In this document: positions 1-8,897 of the stretch, one piece after another | Position numbering within the stretch: position 1 is the stretch's first letter | Layout: the number at the start of each line of letters is the position of its first letter | NCBI GenBank assembly: GCA_019635635.1 | Contig: JAHBZB010000002.1 | Location: 372,001-436,000 of the forward strand | Origin: Xanthobacteraceae bacterium | GTDB taxonomy: Bacteria; Pseudomonadota; Alphaproteobacteria; Rhizobiales; Xanthobacteraceae | DNA: 64,000 nucleotides | Reading direction: 5' to 3' | Translations under genes and position numbers: made by a program | The notes under the pieces: generated by a model | What the model saw: only the letters and a program-made list of their open reading frames with translations | Told to the model about the DNA's origin: nothing | Database searches by the model: none

Positions 1-644
1 AGGAAGTGTGCCGCCGCGCGTTCGCATCATACGGAGAAATGCGCACGAGCCGGTGCACGCCGTTCTCGGTTTTCAGCCAGCCGTAGGCGTTCTTGCCCTT
101 CACTTCGATGGTGGCCGACTTGATGCCGGCGGTTTCGCCGTCGCTCTGTTCGACCAGCGCGATCTTGTATTTGTGCTGCTCGGCCCAGCGCGTGTACATG
201 CGCAAGAGCATCGAAGCCCAATCCTGGCTCTCGGTGCCGCCCGCGCCCGCATGCACTTCCAGATAGGCGTCGTTGGCGTCCGCCTCGCCGGAGAGCAGTG
301 CTTCCATCTGGCGGCGGCCAGTCTCGGCTTTCAGCTCGGCGAGTTTCGCTTCTGCGTCCCGGACCGTCGCCTCGTCATCTTCCGCTTCGCCAAGCGCGAT
401 CAGTTCTACGCTATCGGAAAGGTCGGTTTCGATCCGCTTGATCGAGGACAGCGCGTCCTCGAGCGCGGTGCGCTCCTGCATCGCTTTCGATGCCTTTTGC
501 GGATCGTCCCAGAGTTTCGGGTCTTCGGCGAGCGCGTTCAGCTCGGCGAGGCGCTTTTCGGATTTCTCGACGTCAAAGAGACCTCCTCAGCAGTTCGACC
601 GACTGCTTGATTTCTTCGACGAGCTTTTCGATTTCGGCGCGCAT
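1..644 (-). CDS. prfB: Peptide chain release factor 2 (partial, programmed frameshift)
   Basis: RF2 recognises UGA and UAA and triggers peptidyl-tRNA hydrolysis on the ribosome. The frame opens at ATG 644 and reads 23 codons to an in-frame TGA (573-575). After a +1 shift at CTT-TGA-C it continues as a clear RF2 N-terminal region, including the conserved segment HAGAGGTESQDWASMLLRMY. The C-terminal part, with the GGQ motif, lies beyond the left window edge. The Shine-Dalgarno-like AGGAGG just upstream of the slip site matches the known RF2 autoregulatory frameshift, in which low RF2 favours the shift. It lies downstream of mrcA on the same strand but is separated from it by a terminator hairpin. 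Confidence 0.95.
573..587 (-). promoter_or_regulatory. prfB programmed +1 frameshift signal
   Basis: On the minus strand the sequence reads AGGAGGTCTCTTTGAC: an internal Shine-Dalgarno-like AGGAGG, the slippery CTT codon and the in-frame TGA followed by C. Frame 0 stops at codon 24. Frame +1 continues as RF2. This is the classic arrangement known from E. coli, where the stop is at codon 26. Confidence 0.93.
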
Positions 645-700
645 GGCTTCCTAGAATCTCCGGCGCTTCATCTAGCGAAGGCCTTCCCACACCGCAACAC

Positions 701-734
701 CACAAAAGAAAATGGCCGGACAAGCCGGCCATTT
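701..734 (-). terminator. Rho-independent terminator of mrcA
   Basis: A perfect 10-bp stem (710-719 with 725-734, loop 720-724) is followed on the minus strand by a T-rich tail (TTTTCTTTT). It sits 19 bases past the mrcA stop and ahead of prfB. Confidence 0.8.
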
Positions 735-752
735 GCCCCGGTTTGGTTCGAC

Positions 753-3203
753 TCACCACAGCCCGCGGCCGCGGGTGAAGAAGCCCTGCTGGTCCTGCGA
801 GGTGCCGCGGTTGGTGTTGCCGCCGATCGGATTGCCGTTCTCGTCGTTGAAGCCGACGATGGAGAGGTTATCCGGCGGCGCGGTGCCGGGGCGGAAGGCC
901 TCGAGAATGACCTTGCTGTCGCCGGACTGCGCGCGGAGCCCGGTGGTGAGATCGACGCGGATCAGCTTCAGTCCCGGCGGAACGCGGAACGGCTGCGGTG
1001 GCCGGTCGGCGAGCGCCTCTTTCAGGAAGTCGCGCACGATGGGTGCCGCGGTGGTGCCGCCGGTCGCGCCGCGACCCAGTGGCTTCGGCCGGTCGTAGCC
1101 GAGATAGACACCCACCACCATGTCGGGCGTGAAGCCCATGAACCAGACGTCCTTTTCGTCGTTGGTGGTGCCGGTCTTGCCGGCCACCGGACGATTGAGC
1201 GGACGCAGCGCGGTGCCGGTGCCGCGCAGCACCACGCCTTCCATCATCGAGGTGATCTGGTAGGCGCTCATCGGATCGATCACGAGTTCGCGGCGGTCGA
1301 TCAGCGTCGGCTCGTTCTGGTTTTCCCACTTGGTGGCTTCGCAGCCCTGACATTGACGGTCGTCGTGCTTGTAGATCGTCTTGCCGTAGCGGTCCTGAAT
1401 GCGGTCGATCAGCGTCGCCTTCACCTTGCGGCCGCCGTTCGCGAACATCGAATAGCCGGCCGCCATGCGCAGCAGCGTCGTCTCGCCGGCGCCCAGTGCG
1501 TAAGAGAGATACGGCGGCATGTTGTCGTAGATGCCGAAGCGGCGCGCATATTCCTGCACCAGTGGCATGCCGATGTCCTGCGCGAGCCGCACGGTCATGA
1601 CGTTACGCGAGTTCTCGATGCCGAAGCGCAGCGTCTGCGGCCCGTAGAATTTTCCGGAATAGTTTTCGGGACGCCATGCCTGCTGGTTCGGTCCCTGCTC
1701 GAGTTCGAACGGCGCGTCCATCACGATCGACGAAGGCGTGTAGCCGTTGTCGAGCGCCGCCGCGTAGACGAACGGCTTGAACGACGAGCCAGGCTGACGA
1801 TACGCCTGTGTCACGCGGTTGAACTGACTTTCATCGAACGAGAAGCCGCCGACCAGCGCGAGTACGCGGCCGGTCCACGGGTCCATCACGATCATGCCGC
1901 CGGAGACGTCGGGCACCTGTTGCAAGCGCCACTGGTTTTCCTTGCCCTCGAGCTTGGAGACGTAGATCACGTCGCCGGGCGCGAACACATGGCGCATGCC
2001 CTTCTTGGTCCACTTCACGCCTTCGGCAGGAATCACGCCGGTCTGCCGCTCGGGCGAAAGCTGCCCGGCGCGATCTCGCGCGGGCTGGAAGCCGATGGTC
2101 GCGGAGTTGTCGGTCACTTGCAGCACGACGGCGAGACGCCAGCCGGTGTCGCTCAGCGCGCGGATTTCGGCGAGCTTCGCGCCCCAATCCGAACCGGGCG
2201 TCGGCTCCATCTTCTGTTGCGCCCCGCGCCAGCCGCGGCTTTCGTCAAAGCGCACGAGGCCCGCGGTGAACACGCGGCGCGCGATCACCTGCAATTTCGG
2301 ATTCAGCGTGGTGCGGACCGAAAGGCCGCCCTTGTAGAGCTTGTCCTCGCCGTAGCGCTCGAAGATTTCGCGGCGGACTTCCTCGGCGAAGTATTCGGCG
2401 TTGAACTGGTTCGGCCCCTGCGCGCGCATCGCGATGTTCAGCGGCTTCTTCTTCGCCTCGTTCGCTTCCTGCTGCGTGATCGCGCCGGTGACGACCATCT
2501 GGTCGATCACCCAGTTGCGGCGCGAGAGCGCGGCGTCGCGCTGGCGGAACGGATGGTAGTTGTTCGGACCTTTCGGAAGCGCCGCAAGATAAGCGACCTC
2601 CTCGATCGAAAGCTGGTGCACCGACTTGTCAAAATAGAGCAGCGAAGCGGCGGCGATGCCGTAAGCACCGAGGCCGAGATAAATCTCGTTCAGGTAAAGC
2701 TCGAGGATTTTCTCCTTCGAGTAGGCGCGCTCGATGCGCAGCGCCAAGAGCGCTTCCTTGATCTTGCGGTTGAGCGAGGTCTCGTTGCCGGTGAGGAAGT
2801 TCTTCGCGACCTGCTGGGTGATCGTGGAGGCGCCCTGCGGGCGGCGGCCGGTGCCGTATTGCTCGATGTTGTTGACGACGGCGCGCGCGATGCCGAACAG
2901 ATCGATGCCGCCGTGCTCCCAGAAGTTCTTGTCTTCGGCCGCCGTGAAGGCGTCGAACACGCGCTTGGGGATCGCCTGGATCGGCAGGTAGAGGCGGCGC
3001 TCCTTCGCATATTCGGCGACCAGCGAGCCGTCGGACGCGTGCACGCGCGTCATCACCGGCGGCTCGTAGTCCTGCAACTGCGAGAAATCCGGCAGGTCCT
3101 TGGAATAGTGCCAGACGGCCCATGTCAGGCCGACCGCGCCGACGACGAAGCAGATCGCCCCGGCCGCGAACAGGAAGCCCAGAAACCTTACGAAAAACCG
3201 CAT
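753..3203 (-). CDS. mrcA: Penicillin-binding protein 1A, bifunctional transglycosylase/transpeptidase
   Basis: This class A PBP of 816 residues polymerises lipid II into glycan strands and cross-links the stem peptides in the periplasm. An N-terminal membrane anchor (about residues 5-32) is followed by the GT51 domain with the catalytic EDKNFWEHGG motif near residue 90 and the QQVAKN segment. An OB-like linker follows, then the transpeptidase domain with SSFK (Ser473, Lys476), SRN and KTGTT (Lys676). All catalytic motifs are present and the length is normal for the family. The gene lies between a glycosyltransferase and prfB and ends at a strong terminator. Confidence 0.96.
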   Translation of the reverse strand: MRFFVRFLGFLFAAGAICFVVGAVGLTWAVWHYSKDLPDFSQLQDYEPPVMTRVHASDGSLVAEYAKERRLYLPIQAIPKRVFDAFTAAEDKNFWEHGGIDLFGIARAVVNNIEQYGTGRRPQGASTITQQVAKNFLTGNETSLNRKIKEALLALRIERAYSKEKILELYLNEIYLGLGAYGIAAASLLYFDKSVHQLSIEEVAYLAALPKGPNNYHPFRQRDAALSRRNWVIDQMVVTGAITQQEANEAKKKPLNIAMRAQGPNQFNAEYFAEEVRREIFERYGEDKLYKGGLSVRTTLNPKLQVIARRVFTAGLVRFDESRGWRGAQQKMEPTPGSDWGAKLAEIRALSDTGWRLAVVLQVTDNSATIGFQPARDRAGQLSPERQTGVIPAEGVKWTKKGMRHVFAPGDVIYVSKLEGKENQWRLQQVPDVSGGMIVMDPWTGRVLALVGGFSFDESQFNRVTQAYRQPGSSFKPFVYAAALDNGYTPSSIVMDAPFELEQGPNQQAWRPENYSGKFYGPQTLRFGIENSRNVMTVRLAQDIGMPLVQEYARRFGIYDNMPPYLSYALGAGETTLLRMAAGYSMFANGGRKVKATLIDRIQDRYGKTIYKHDDRQCQGCEATKWENQNEPTLIDRRELVIDPMSAYQITSMMEGVVLRGTGTALRPLNRPVAGKTGTTNDEKDVWFMGFTPDMVVGVYLGYDRPKPLGRGATGGTTAAPIVRDFLKEALADRPPQPFRVPPGLKLIRVDLTTGLRAQSGDSKVILEAFRPGTAPPDNLSIVGFNDENGNPIGGNTNRGTSQDQQGFFTRGRGLW

Positions 3204-3406
3204 CTTTAAACCGACCTGCCCTGCCGCGATTCAGCCGCTACGGCCTCGGGAAACCCCAATCGGCACGAAATCGGCTTTCTCGTCCAGCCCTTCGACCCGC
3301 AAAACCGCGTTATCGGGTTACCGCGTGTCCTAAACGGCACGGAAGGCCAAATTTAGGCCCGCCCTGCAAGGACATAAGCGAAATGTGGCGCGGAAGTTCC
3401 GCCTCG

Positions 3407-4531
3407 CTAGGCGGCTGTATTCGCGGCGGCGACCATCGCATTGCCGCGCCACTGGAAGGCGCGGCCGCGCCAGCCCTCGAACCAGAGCACGGGCAGCACA
3501 AGATCGCGCAGCACATAGAGAAACGGCGCGCGCCAGTTCCAGTGCCAGCCGGAAAGAAGCGCGAGCGAAGCCTCGGCGCCGTACCAGACGGCAGCGAAGA
3601 GAAGCCCGAGTGCCAAGGGCAAACCCGCCAGATGTGCGGCGAGCGCCACGAACAGCGACGGCCAGATACCGCCGGAGAAGATTTCGAGCGCGAAGCAGAG
3701 CGGAAAGCTCACCCGCCGCAGCCGCGCCCAGCGCACCTGCCGCGCCCAGACTTCGCCTCTGCCGCGCTTCCCTAGTGGCTGTGCGAAGCAGACATCCGCA
3801 AGCCGCACCGAATATCCCGCCTTGCGCACGATCTTGGTGGAGGCGGCGTCTTCGGCCGTCTCCGCGCCAAGCGCCGCGATGCCGCCATTCGCGTCCAGCA
3901 ACTCGCGGCGCCAGAGCATCGACTTGCCCTGCGCGAAGCCCGCGCCGATGCAGTCGGCGAAATATTGCCAGCGCGCCTGATATTCGTTGAGGAACGCGCA
4001 TTCGAATTCAGCCGGAACGCTTTGCGGCGAAGCGCCCAGCGGCGGCGCGCAGACGAGCCCGGTTTCCTCGTCCCAGACTTCAAACAGGCGTTGCAGATAA
4101 TCGGGCGGCAGGATCACATTACTGTCGGAGAGCACGATCCATTCGTGCTTCGCGCCATGCCAGCCCTTGACGCAGTTATTGAGCTTTGGATTTTCGCTCA
4201 CGACATCGTCGCCGACCAGGAGGCGCGCGGCGACGAGAGGATGCTCGGCGATCAATTTGCAGACGAGCGGAACCACGGGGTCGTTCGGCTGCGCCGCACA
4301 GAACAGGATTTCGTATTCGGGATAATCGAGACGGAAACTCGAGCGCAGCGTCGCCTCGGCTTCCGCGTCCAATCCACATACGGGGCGCACCAGGCTTACC
4401 GGCGGCGCACCATGCGGCGATTTTTTTACCGGCCGCCGGCGCAACTTATGCGCGGTGAGCGCGATACTCGCGAAATGGATCGCAGCGGCGATGGCGCTCA
4501 TTCCGGTGAGCAGCCAAATCAGGGAGTTCAT
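3407..4531 (-). CDS. GT21-type glycosyltransferase, ceramide glucosyltransferase/HpnI-like
   Basis: This protein of about 374 residues is of the ceramide-glucosyltransferase (GT21) kind, with an N-terminal membrane segment and several C-terminal ones. The GT-A core shows VSLVRPVCG, a DSNV segment in the acidic-motif position, and RQVRWARLRR matching the (Q/R)xxRW motif. In hopanoid-producing bacteria the homologue HpnI adds N-acetylglucosamine to a hopanoid head group. In others the family glucosylates lipids. No other hopanoid genes lie nearby, so the acceptor is unknown. I chose ATG 4531 over the one five codons upstream because the family begins close to the membrane segment. No clear Shine-Dalgarno is visible. 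Confidence 0.8.
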   Translation of the reverse strand: MNSLIWLLTGMSAIAAAIHFASIALTAHKLRRRPVKKSPHGAPPVSLVRPVCGLDAEAEATLRSSFRLDYPEYEILFCAAQPNDPVVPLVCKLIAEHPLVAARLLVGDDVVSENPKLNNCVKGWHGAKHEWIVLSDSNVILPPDYLQRLFEVWDEETGLVCAPPLGASPQSVPAEFECAFLNEYQARWQYFADCIGAGFAQGKSMLWRRELLDANGGIAALGAETAEDAASTKIVRKAGYSVRLADVCFAQPLGKRGRGEVWARQVRWARLRRVSFPLCFALEIFSGGIWPSLFVALAAHLAGLPLALGLLFAAVWYGAEASLALLSGWHWNWRAPFLYVLRDLVLPVLWFEGWRGRAFQWRGNAMVAAANTAA

Positions 4532-4574
4532 CCGGGCCTGATGCACCCGGAGTCATGTCAGGCGTGTGACGGCT

Positions 4575-4778
4575 TCAGTCGGGCAAATATTTCGTCAAGG
4601 CCGACGCGCCAAGACAAAGGAACACGCCCGCGTAGCAGACGATTCTTCCGTATTCCGGAAACCTGTGGAGGATTGTCAACGAATGCCCGGCATAGGCAAA
4701 GCCGATCGCGAGCATGAACAGCGCGGCGTTCACGATTTTCTTCGGGCGCAGCAGCGAGGAAATATAATCCCGCATCAT
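4575..4778 (-). CDS. Small two-TM membrane protein
   Basis: This is a 67-residue protein with two hydrophobic segments (about residues 14-31 and 44-59) and a basic RPKK stretch before the first. The frame is open further upstream, but ATG 4778 lies a few bases past the stop of the preceding gene (4783) and gives a compact membrane protein. An alternative ATG is one codon later. It is probably cotranscribed with the exported protein upstream. I do not recognise the family and assign no function. Confidence 0.6.
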   Translation of the reverse strand: MMRDYISSLLRPKKIVNAALFMLAIGFAYAGHSLTILHRFPEYGRIVCYAGVFLCLGASALTKYLPD

Positions 4779-4782
4779 CGCG

Positions 4783-5076
4783 TCAGCGGCGCTTGCTGCA
4801 AGTAAGCGCCTGCGGCTGGCACGAAATGCCGATGTTGTTGGTCGCATCGAACTTGCCGTCGTTCGCGCGGACGAAACGCTGGCAGGCATTCGTCGCCTCG
4901 ATGCAATCGGCGCCGAGCTGATCGAACTCGTTCTGGTCGAGCATCTTCACCGGCGGCACGGCTTTCGGCTGCGGCGCGGTCTTCGCAGGCGGCGTGCGCG
5001 GACGCAGCGGCAGGTCGGCGGCCAAGGCTTGCCCTGCCAGCATGGAAAGAAGAATTGCGCCTGCGACGAACCGCAT
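4783..5076 (-). CDS. Exported hypothetical protein with four cysteines
   Basis: This is a 97-residue protein with a clean signal peptide (cleavage expected after GQALA), then a Pro/Lys-rich linker and a compact domain with four cysteines in ADCIEATNACQRFV and ISCQPQALTC. They could form two disulphides in the periplasm. It lies immediately after the larger membrane protein gene and before the two-TM protein gene, all on the same strand. Function unknown. Confidence 0.7.
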   Translation of the reverse strand: MRFVAGAILLSMLAGQALAADLPLRPRTPPAKTAPQPKAVPPVKMLDQNEFDQLGADCIEATNACQRFVRANDGKFDATNNIGISCQPQALTCSKRR

Positions 5077-5085
5077 CCAGCGATG

Positions 5086-6165
5086 CTAGCGCGCGGCGGG
5101 CGGCGGCGCCACTTCCAAAGGCTGCGCGAACTTTATCTTAAAATGTGCAAGCAACCACGCCAGCCCGTTGAAGATTTCCTGCTGGCTGAGCGCCAGCCGC
5201 TGGATCGGAACGAAACGCTCGCCCAGCGCCGGGCCACCCGTGACCGTGATGTGCAGCGAGCCGTAAGGCTCGAAGCGAATCGCGGATATATCGCTCCAGT
5301 TGATCCGTTCCGGCGAGATGTCCGCGCAAGTGATGCCCTTGCGGTCCGCGCGCAACGGAACACCGGTGAACAGAAGATCGCGGACCCGGAACGCGGTCGC
5401 GACGAGAAGCAGCGAAAGCACGCCAATCCAGAAATATTTCAGCCACGGATCACCGAGCAACACGAAACCCAACGGGTCCGACAGGAAAAGCGGGATCGAT
5501 ACCGTTCCGAATTTCACCGCCAGCCCGAAATAGGTTCCGAATGCGAGCAACACGATGGCGATCACCCAGTAGAGCGCGATCGAACGCAATTCCTTTTCGC
5601 GCGAATAGCCGGCGGAGAGCATTTCGCCTTCGAGGCTTGCGGTAATCGTCGACGGTCTTTGCTTCGTAACCGGGATCGCCTGGCGGTCGCCGGTTTTGTA
5701 GCCGTTGACGAGATCGATCACCTGATCGTTGTCGCTGTCGAATTCGTCGGCGGAAACCTTGTAGTCGAACACAATCCCCGTCGCCGCATCGGTCTGCGTG
5801 AAGAAGAAATACCAGTAGGCCGAGCGGCCTTCCTGCACCTTCTCGAAACGATAATCCGTGATCTCACGCCACGGCACCGGCAAGCCGCCGGTCTCTCGCG
5901 GGCTTATGCCGGTCTCGTCGATCCGCATCAGCGGCGCGCGGTCGAACAGCGGCCGCACGGTAAACATCACGGTGGTCACGAGGCCGGACAGAAGCACGAT
6001 CCCCGCGAGCGGATAATCGCGCGACGCATCCCAGGAGGCGACGCTCGGCCACCGGTCTAGCAGCGCATAGCCATAACCCAGCAAGCCGAAGCCGAGCGCC
6101 GCGTTGAACAAATAAGTAAAACTGCTCCGGCTTTTCCGGATCACCAACGGCTGCGGCAAAAACAT
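5086..6165 (-). CDS. Membrane protein with PH-like soluble segments, function unknown
   Basis: This protein of about 359 residues has a hydrophobic pair near the N-terminus (about residues 15-65), a soluble segment typical of bacterial PH-like folds (MRIDETGISPRETG ... PWREITDYRFEKV), another two-TM block around residues 195-265, and a second soluble repeat of similar character (LRADRKGITCADI ... INWSDISAIRFEP). The two similar halves suggest an internal duplication. ATG 6165 is preceded by GGGGG nine bases upstream; 6174 is an alternative start. It is divergent from the crotonase gene. The PH-like assignment is inferred from the pattern. Confidence 0.65.
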   Translation of the reverse strand: MFLPQPLVIRKSRSSFTYLFNAALGFGLLGYGYALLDRWPSVASWDASRDYPLAGIVLLSGLVTTVMFTVRPLFDRAPLMRIDETGISPRETGGLPVPWREITDYRFEKVQEGRSAYWYFFFTQTDAATGIVFDYKVSADEFDSDNDQVIDLVNGYKTGDRQAIPVTKQRPSTITASLEGEMLSAGYSREKELRSIALYWVIAIVLLAFGTYFGLAVKFGTVSIPLFLSDPLGFVLLGDPWLKYFWIGVLSLLLVATAFRVRDLLFTGVPLRADRKGITCADISPERINWSDISAIRFEPYGSLHITVTGGPALGERFVPIQRLALSQQEIFNGLAWLLAHFKIKFAQPLEVAPPPAAR

Positions 6166-6230
6166 TGCAAGCATCCCCCGCCCGCCACAGTATCCGCCGA
6201 TCCCCCGATCGTAACTGCGGCGAGGCAACG

Positions 6231-6998
6231 ATGGCGAATGTACTTCTTCTCGAAAAGCGCGGGCGTATCTTTGTCGTAACGGTCAACAGGCCCGAGCGGC
6301 GCAACGCCTTCAATCTCGAAGTCGCGGAGAGGATTTACGACGCCTTCAAGCAATTCGATGCCGACGATACGCTCGACGTCGCGGTGCTGACCGGGGCCGG
6401 CGGCAACTTCTGCGCGGGCGCCGACCTGCATGCGCTGGCTTCGGGCGAGAAGCGTCCGTTTCTCCCTGAGGGCGACTTCGCCCCGATGGGCTGCACGAGG
6501 CTGAAGCTCTCAAAGCCCGTGATCGCCGCGGTCGAAGGCTACGCGGTCGCGGGCGGTATCGAAGTTGCGTGCTGGTGCGATATGCGCGTTGCTGCGAAGT
6601 CGGCGACCTTCGGCGTATTCTGCCGCCGCTTCGGCGTGCCGCTGGTCGATCTCGGGACCATTCGCCTGCCGCGCCTCATCGGGCACAGCCGCGCGATGGA
6701 TCTGATCCTCACCGGCCGTCCGGTGAATGCCGACGAAGCGCTGACGATGGGACTTGCCAACCGCGTAGTCGAAGACGGGAACGCGCTCGAAGCCGCGCTC
6801 GAAATTGCCGAACAGCTAAGCGCCTTCCCGCAAATCTGCATGCGCGCGGACCGGCTTTCCGCGATCAATCAGTGGTCGCTCGACTGGGACGAGGCCGCGA
6901 AAGCGGAAATGAACGGCGGACTGCCAGCCGTTCAGGCCGAAGCGATCGCAGGCGCGAGCCGTTTTTCCGGCGGCACCGGCCGCCACGGCAAGTTCTAG
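6231..6998 (+). CDS. Crotonase (enoyl-CoA hydratase/isomerase) family protein
   Basis: This 255-residue crotonase-fold enzyme acts on an acyl-CoA thioester. The oxyanion-hole segments GNFCAGADLHAL and EGYAVAGGIEVACWCDM are present. The first catalytic glutamate of true enoyl-CoA hydratases (Glu144, in the GG-x-E context) is kept in GGIE. The second (Glu164, normally in a PE pair after ATFG) is replaced in ATFGVFCRRFGVPLVDLG. Simple hydration by the usual two-glutamate mechanism is therefore doubtful. The subgroup with FGVPLVDLGTIRLPRLIG is common in alphaproteobacteria without firm function. ATG 6231 follows CGAGG. The 3' end overlaps the convergent small gene by four bases. Confidence 0.85.
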   Translation: MANVLLLEKRGRIFVVTVNRPERRNAFNLEVAERIYDAFKQFDADDTLDVAVLTGAGGNFCAGADLHALASGEKRPFLPEGDFAPMGCTRLKLSKPVIAAVEGYAVAGGIEVACWCDMRVAAKSATFGVFCRRFGVPLVDLGTIRLPRLIGHSRAMDLILTGRPVNADEALTMGLANRVVEDGNALEAALEIAEQLSAFPQICMRADRLSAINQWSLDWDEAAKAEMNGGLPAVQAEAIAGASRFSGGTGRHGKF

Positions 6999-7213
6999 CC
7001 CCCGTTGCGCGCGGGCAGTTGACCCGCCCGCCGGATGGTTTCGATCGCGTCTTCAACTTCCCGCTGCGGGATGCGGCCTTCGGCCTTGTCGGCCATCTCG
7101 GTCCACATCACCGCGAGTTGCTGAAAATTCTTTCGATGATAGTCATCCTGCGCTTCCGCCGCCCTGCGCGCACAGGTTTCCGCACGCATCCGATAATCCG
7201 CCGCATGGATCAT
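6995..7213 (-). CDS. Small hypothetical protein of a rhizobial family
   Basis: This is a 72-residue soluble, helical protein of the type beginning with DYRMRAETCARRAAEAQDD and containing LAVMWTEMADKAE, a pattern widespread in Bradyrhizobiaceae and without known function. It is convergent with the crotonase gene and overlaps its stop by four bases. Confidence 0.65.
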   Translation of the reverse strand: MIHAADYRMRAETCARRAAEAQDDYHRKNFQQLAVMWTEMADKAEGRIPQREVEDAIETIRRAGQLPARNGG

Positions 7214-7353
7214 ATCGGCACCCCTACTTCTTACGTTCCGCCGCCGGTAACGACGTAATGCTGTGGGAAGTTGCGTCCAATTGCAAAGAATTTACGACAG
7301 CGTTTTCCACAAGACATGTTGCGGATGCACAATCGTCATCCGTGCGAAAACGA

Positions 7354-7378
7354 AAAAGCGCAGCAGTGCTGCGCTTTT
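7354..7378 (-). terminator. Rho-independent terminator of the TPR-protein gene
   Basis: The stem AAAAGCGCAG/CTGCGCTTTT (7354-7363 with 7369-7378) is followed on the minus strand by a TTTTTCG tail, about 60 bases past the stop of the TPR gene. Confidence 0.75.
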
Positions 7379-7439
7379 CGGTTTGCGATGCGAAAGACTC
7401 GCGCGGTATGCAGGGAATGCAATACCTCTCTGCGGTTCC

Positions 7440-8849
7440 CTATTTCAGACCGTAGCGCTCGAATTCCTGCGCGATTGTCGGCGCGGCAGTCGTCGCGGTC
7501 GACATGTCGGCCTGCCCGCGCTTGTCGCCCTTCTTCAGCTTGGCGTAACCGCGGCCGTAGAGCGCGCTGACCGTATTCGGTTGCGCTTTGAGCACCGCAT
7601 CGTAATCCGCAATCGCAAGATCCCACTTGCCCTGCTTGAGATAGACCAGCGCGCGGCTGTCGAGCGCGTTCGGCTCATTCGGCATCAGGCGCAACGACTC
7701 GTTGCAATCGGCCAGCGCCTTTTCGAGATCGCCTGCGATCGCCTGCACGAAGCAACGATTGTTCCACGCGCCCGCGTGATCGGGCCTGATCTTGATGGCT
7801 TCGTTGTAATCCGCAATCGAGCGCGAGAAATCGCGGATGCGCCGGTACGCGACCGCGCGCCCGACGAAAGCGTAGAAGTCGCGGCTGCCGAGCTTGATCG
7901 CTTCGGAAAAATCCTCGATCGCCTTGTTCGGATCGCCCGACTGCAAATAGGAATGTCCGCGCAGCGTGTAGGCCGGCGCATCCTTCGGCGAGAGCACGAT
8001 CGCCTCGGTCAGCAACTGCACCGCGCCCGAGGGATTGCCGCCTTCGAGCGCGCGCGAAGCCTGATCTAGCAGCGATTTCGCCTTGACCGCGTTTTCGCTG
8101 GCGGGTGGCGGCGCCTCTTCCTTCTTCTTCTGCTGCTGCGTCGTCTGCTGTTGCGGCGTGGTGGGGCGGGACTTCGGCCAGCCGAACACGATCACGTAAG
8201 CGGCGGCTGCGCCTGCGAGAAACAATGCGAATAGCACGGCAGCAATAACGACTACCGTACTCGACGGCGTGCCGCGCACCGGCCGTCCGCGCGGTGGCGT
8301 GCGACGCTCACGCTGCGCACGGCGTTCTTCGACCTCGAACCGGCGCTGCTCTTGCGCGCGCATCTGCCCGGCACGCTCGGCGGCGTAACGCTGGCGCGGA
8401 TCGCGCGGCGGCGGCGCCTCTTCCTCGTCGTCGTAATATTCCGGGTCGAGCGGCGGCTCCTCGTATGCCGGTTCCTGATAGGCCGGTTCCTGGTAGACCG
8501 GCTCCTGCCGGACCGGTGGCGTTACCGGCGTTGCGCGTGGACGCGGTGCCGGCGCAGGCGGCTGCGCACGAACCGGCGCGCGGCTGCGCGGCGGCGCGCG
8601 AAACTGGATGTCGTCTTCGCCGCCCGCGTCTTCATATTCGAGATTTTCCGCTTCGACGCGATGGATCGCCTGTTCGAGCGCGCGCTGTTCGCGGATCAGC
8701 TCGGACACACCCATCGGCGGATTGGACCCCTGCGCTTCCTCGAGCAGGAGCTTGCGGGCCTGATCATAGATCGAGCGGCGCGCGGAAACCGTGTTCGGAT
8801 TCAGCCGCGCGATCGCATTGGCAATCGGCCTGTAATAGTCGGTCGGCAC
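7440..8849 (-). CDS. Membrane-anchored TPR protein
   Basis: This 469-residue protein has three parts. A cytoplasmic N-terminal helical region (MPTDYYRPIANAIARLNPNT) leads to a Pro/Arg/Glu-rich low-complexity linker with repeated EPAYQEPAYEEP-type units. A single transmembrane segment lies near residues 197-220. A C-terminal domain of about six tetratricopeptide repeats (about residues 255-450) has units such as NPNKAIEDFSEAIKLG and RPDHAGAWNNRC. The TPR part is probably periplasmic and serves protein contacts. The gene lies 48 bases downstream of the amidase gene on the same strand, so cotranscription is likely, which would suggest a cell-envelope role. Confidence 0.75.
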   Translation of the reverse strand: MPTDYYRPIANAIARLNPNTVSARRSIYDQARKLLLEEAQGSNPPMGVSELIREQRALEQAIHRVEAENLEYEDAGGEDDIQFRAPPRSRAPVRAQPPAPAPRPRATPVTPPVRQEPVYQEPAYQEPAYEEPPLDPEYYDDEEEAPPPRDPRQRYAAERAGQMRAQEQRRFEVEERRAQRERRTPPRGRPVRGTPSSTVVVIAAVLFALFLAGAAAAYVIVFGWPKSRPTTPQQQTTQQQKKKEEAPPPASENAVKAKSLLDQASRALEGGNPSGAVQLLTEAIVLSPKDAPAYTLRGHSYLQSGDPNKAIEDFSEAIKLGSRDFYAFVGRAVAYRRIRDFSRSIADYNEAIKIRPDHAGAWNNRCFVQAIAGDLEKALADCNESLRLMPNEPNALDSRALVYLKQGKWDLAIADYDAVLKAQPNTVSALYGRGYAKLKKGDKRGQADMSTATTAAPTIAQEFERYGLK

Positions 8850-8897
8850 TTCGACTCAGTCCCCGTTCCCTGCTGGCGAATATATAACGTGAGGCTA

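Noticed and set aside
273..3209. Long 978-codon open frame opposite prfB and mrcA
   Set aside because: Antisense shadow of two well-supported genes; no domain and no start signal.
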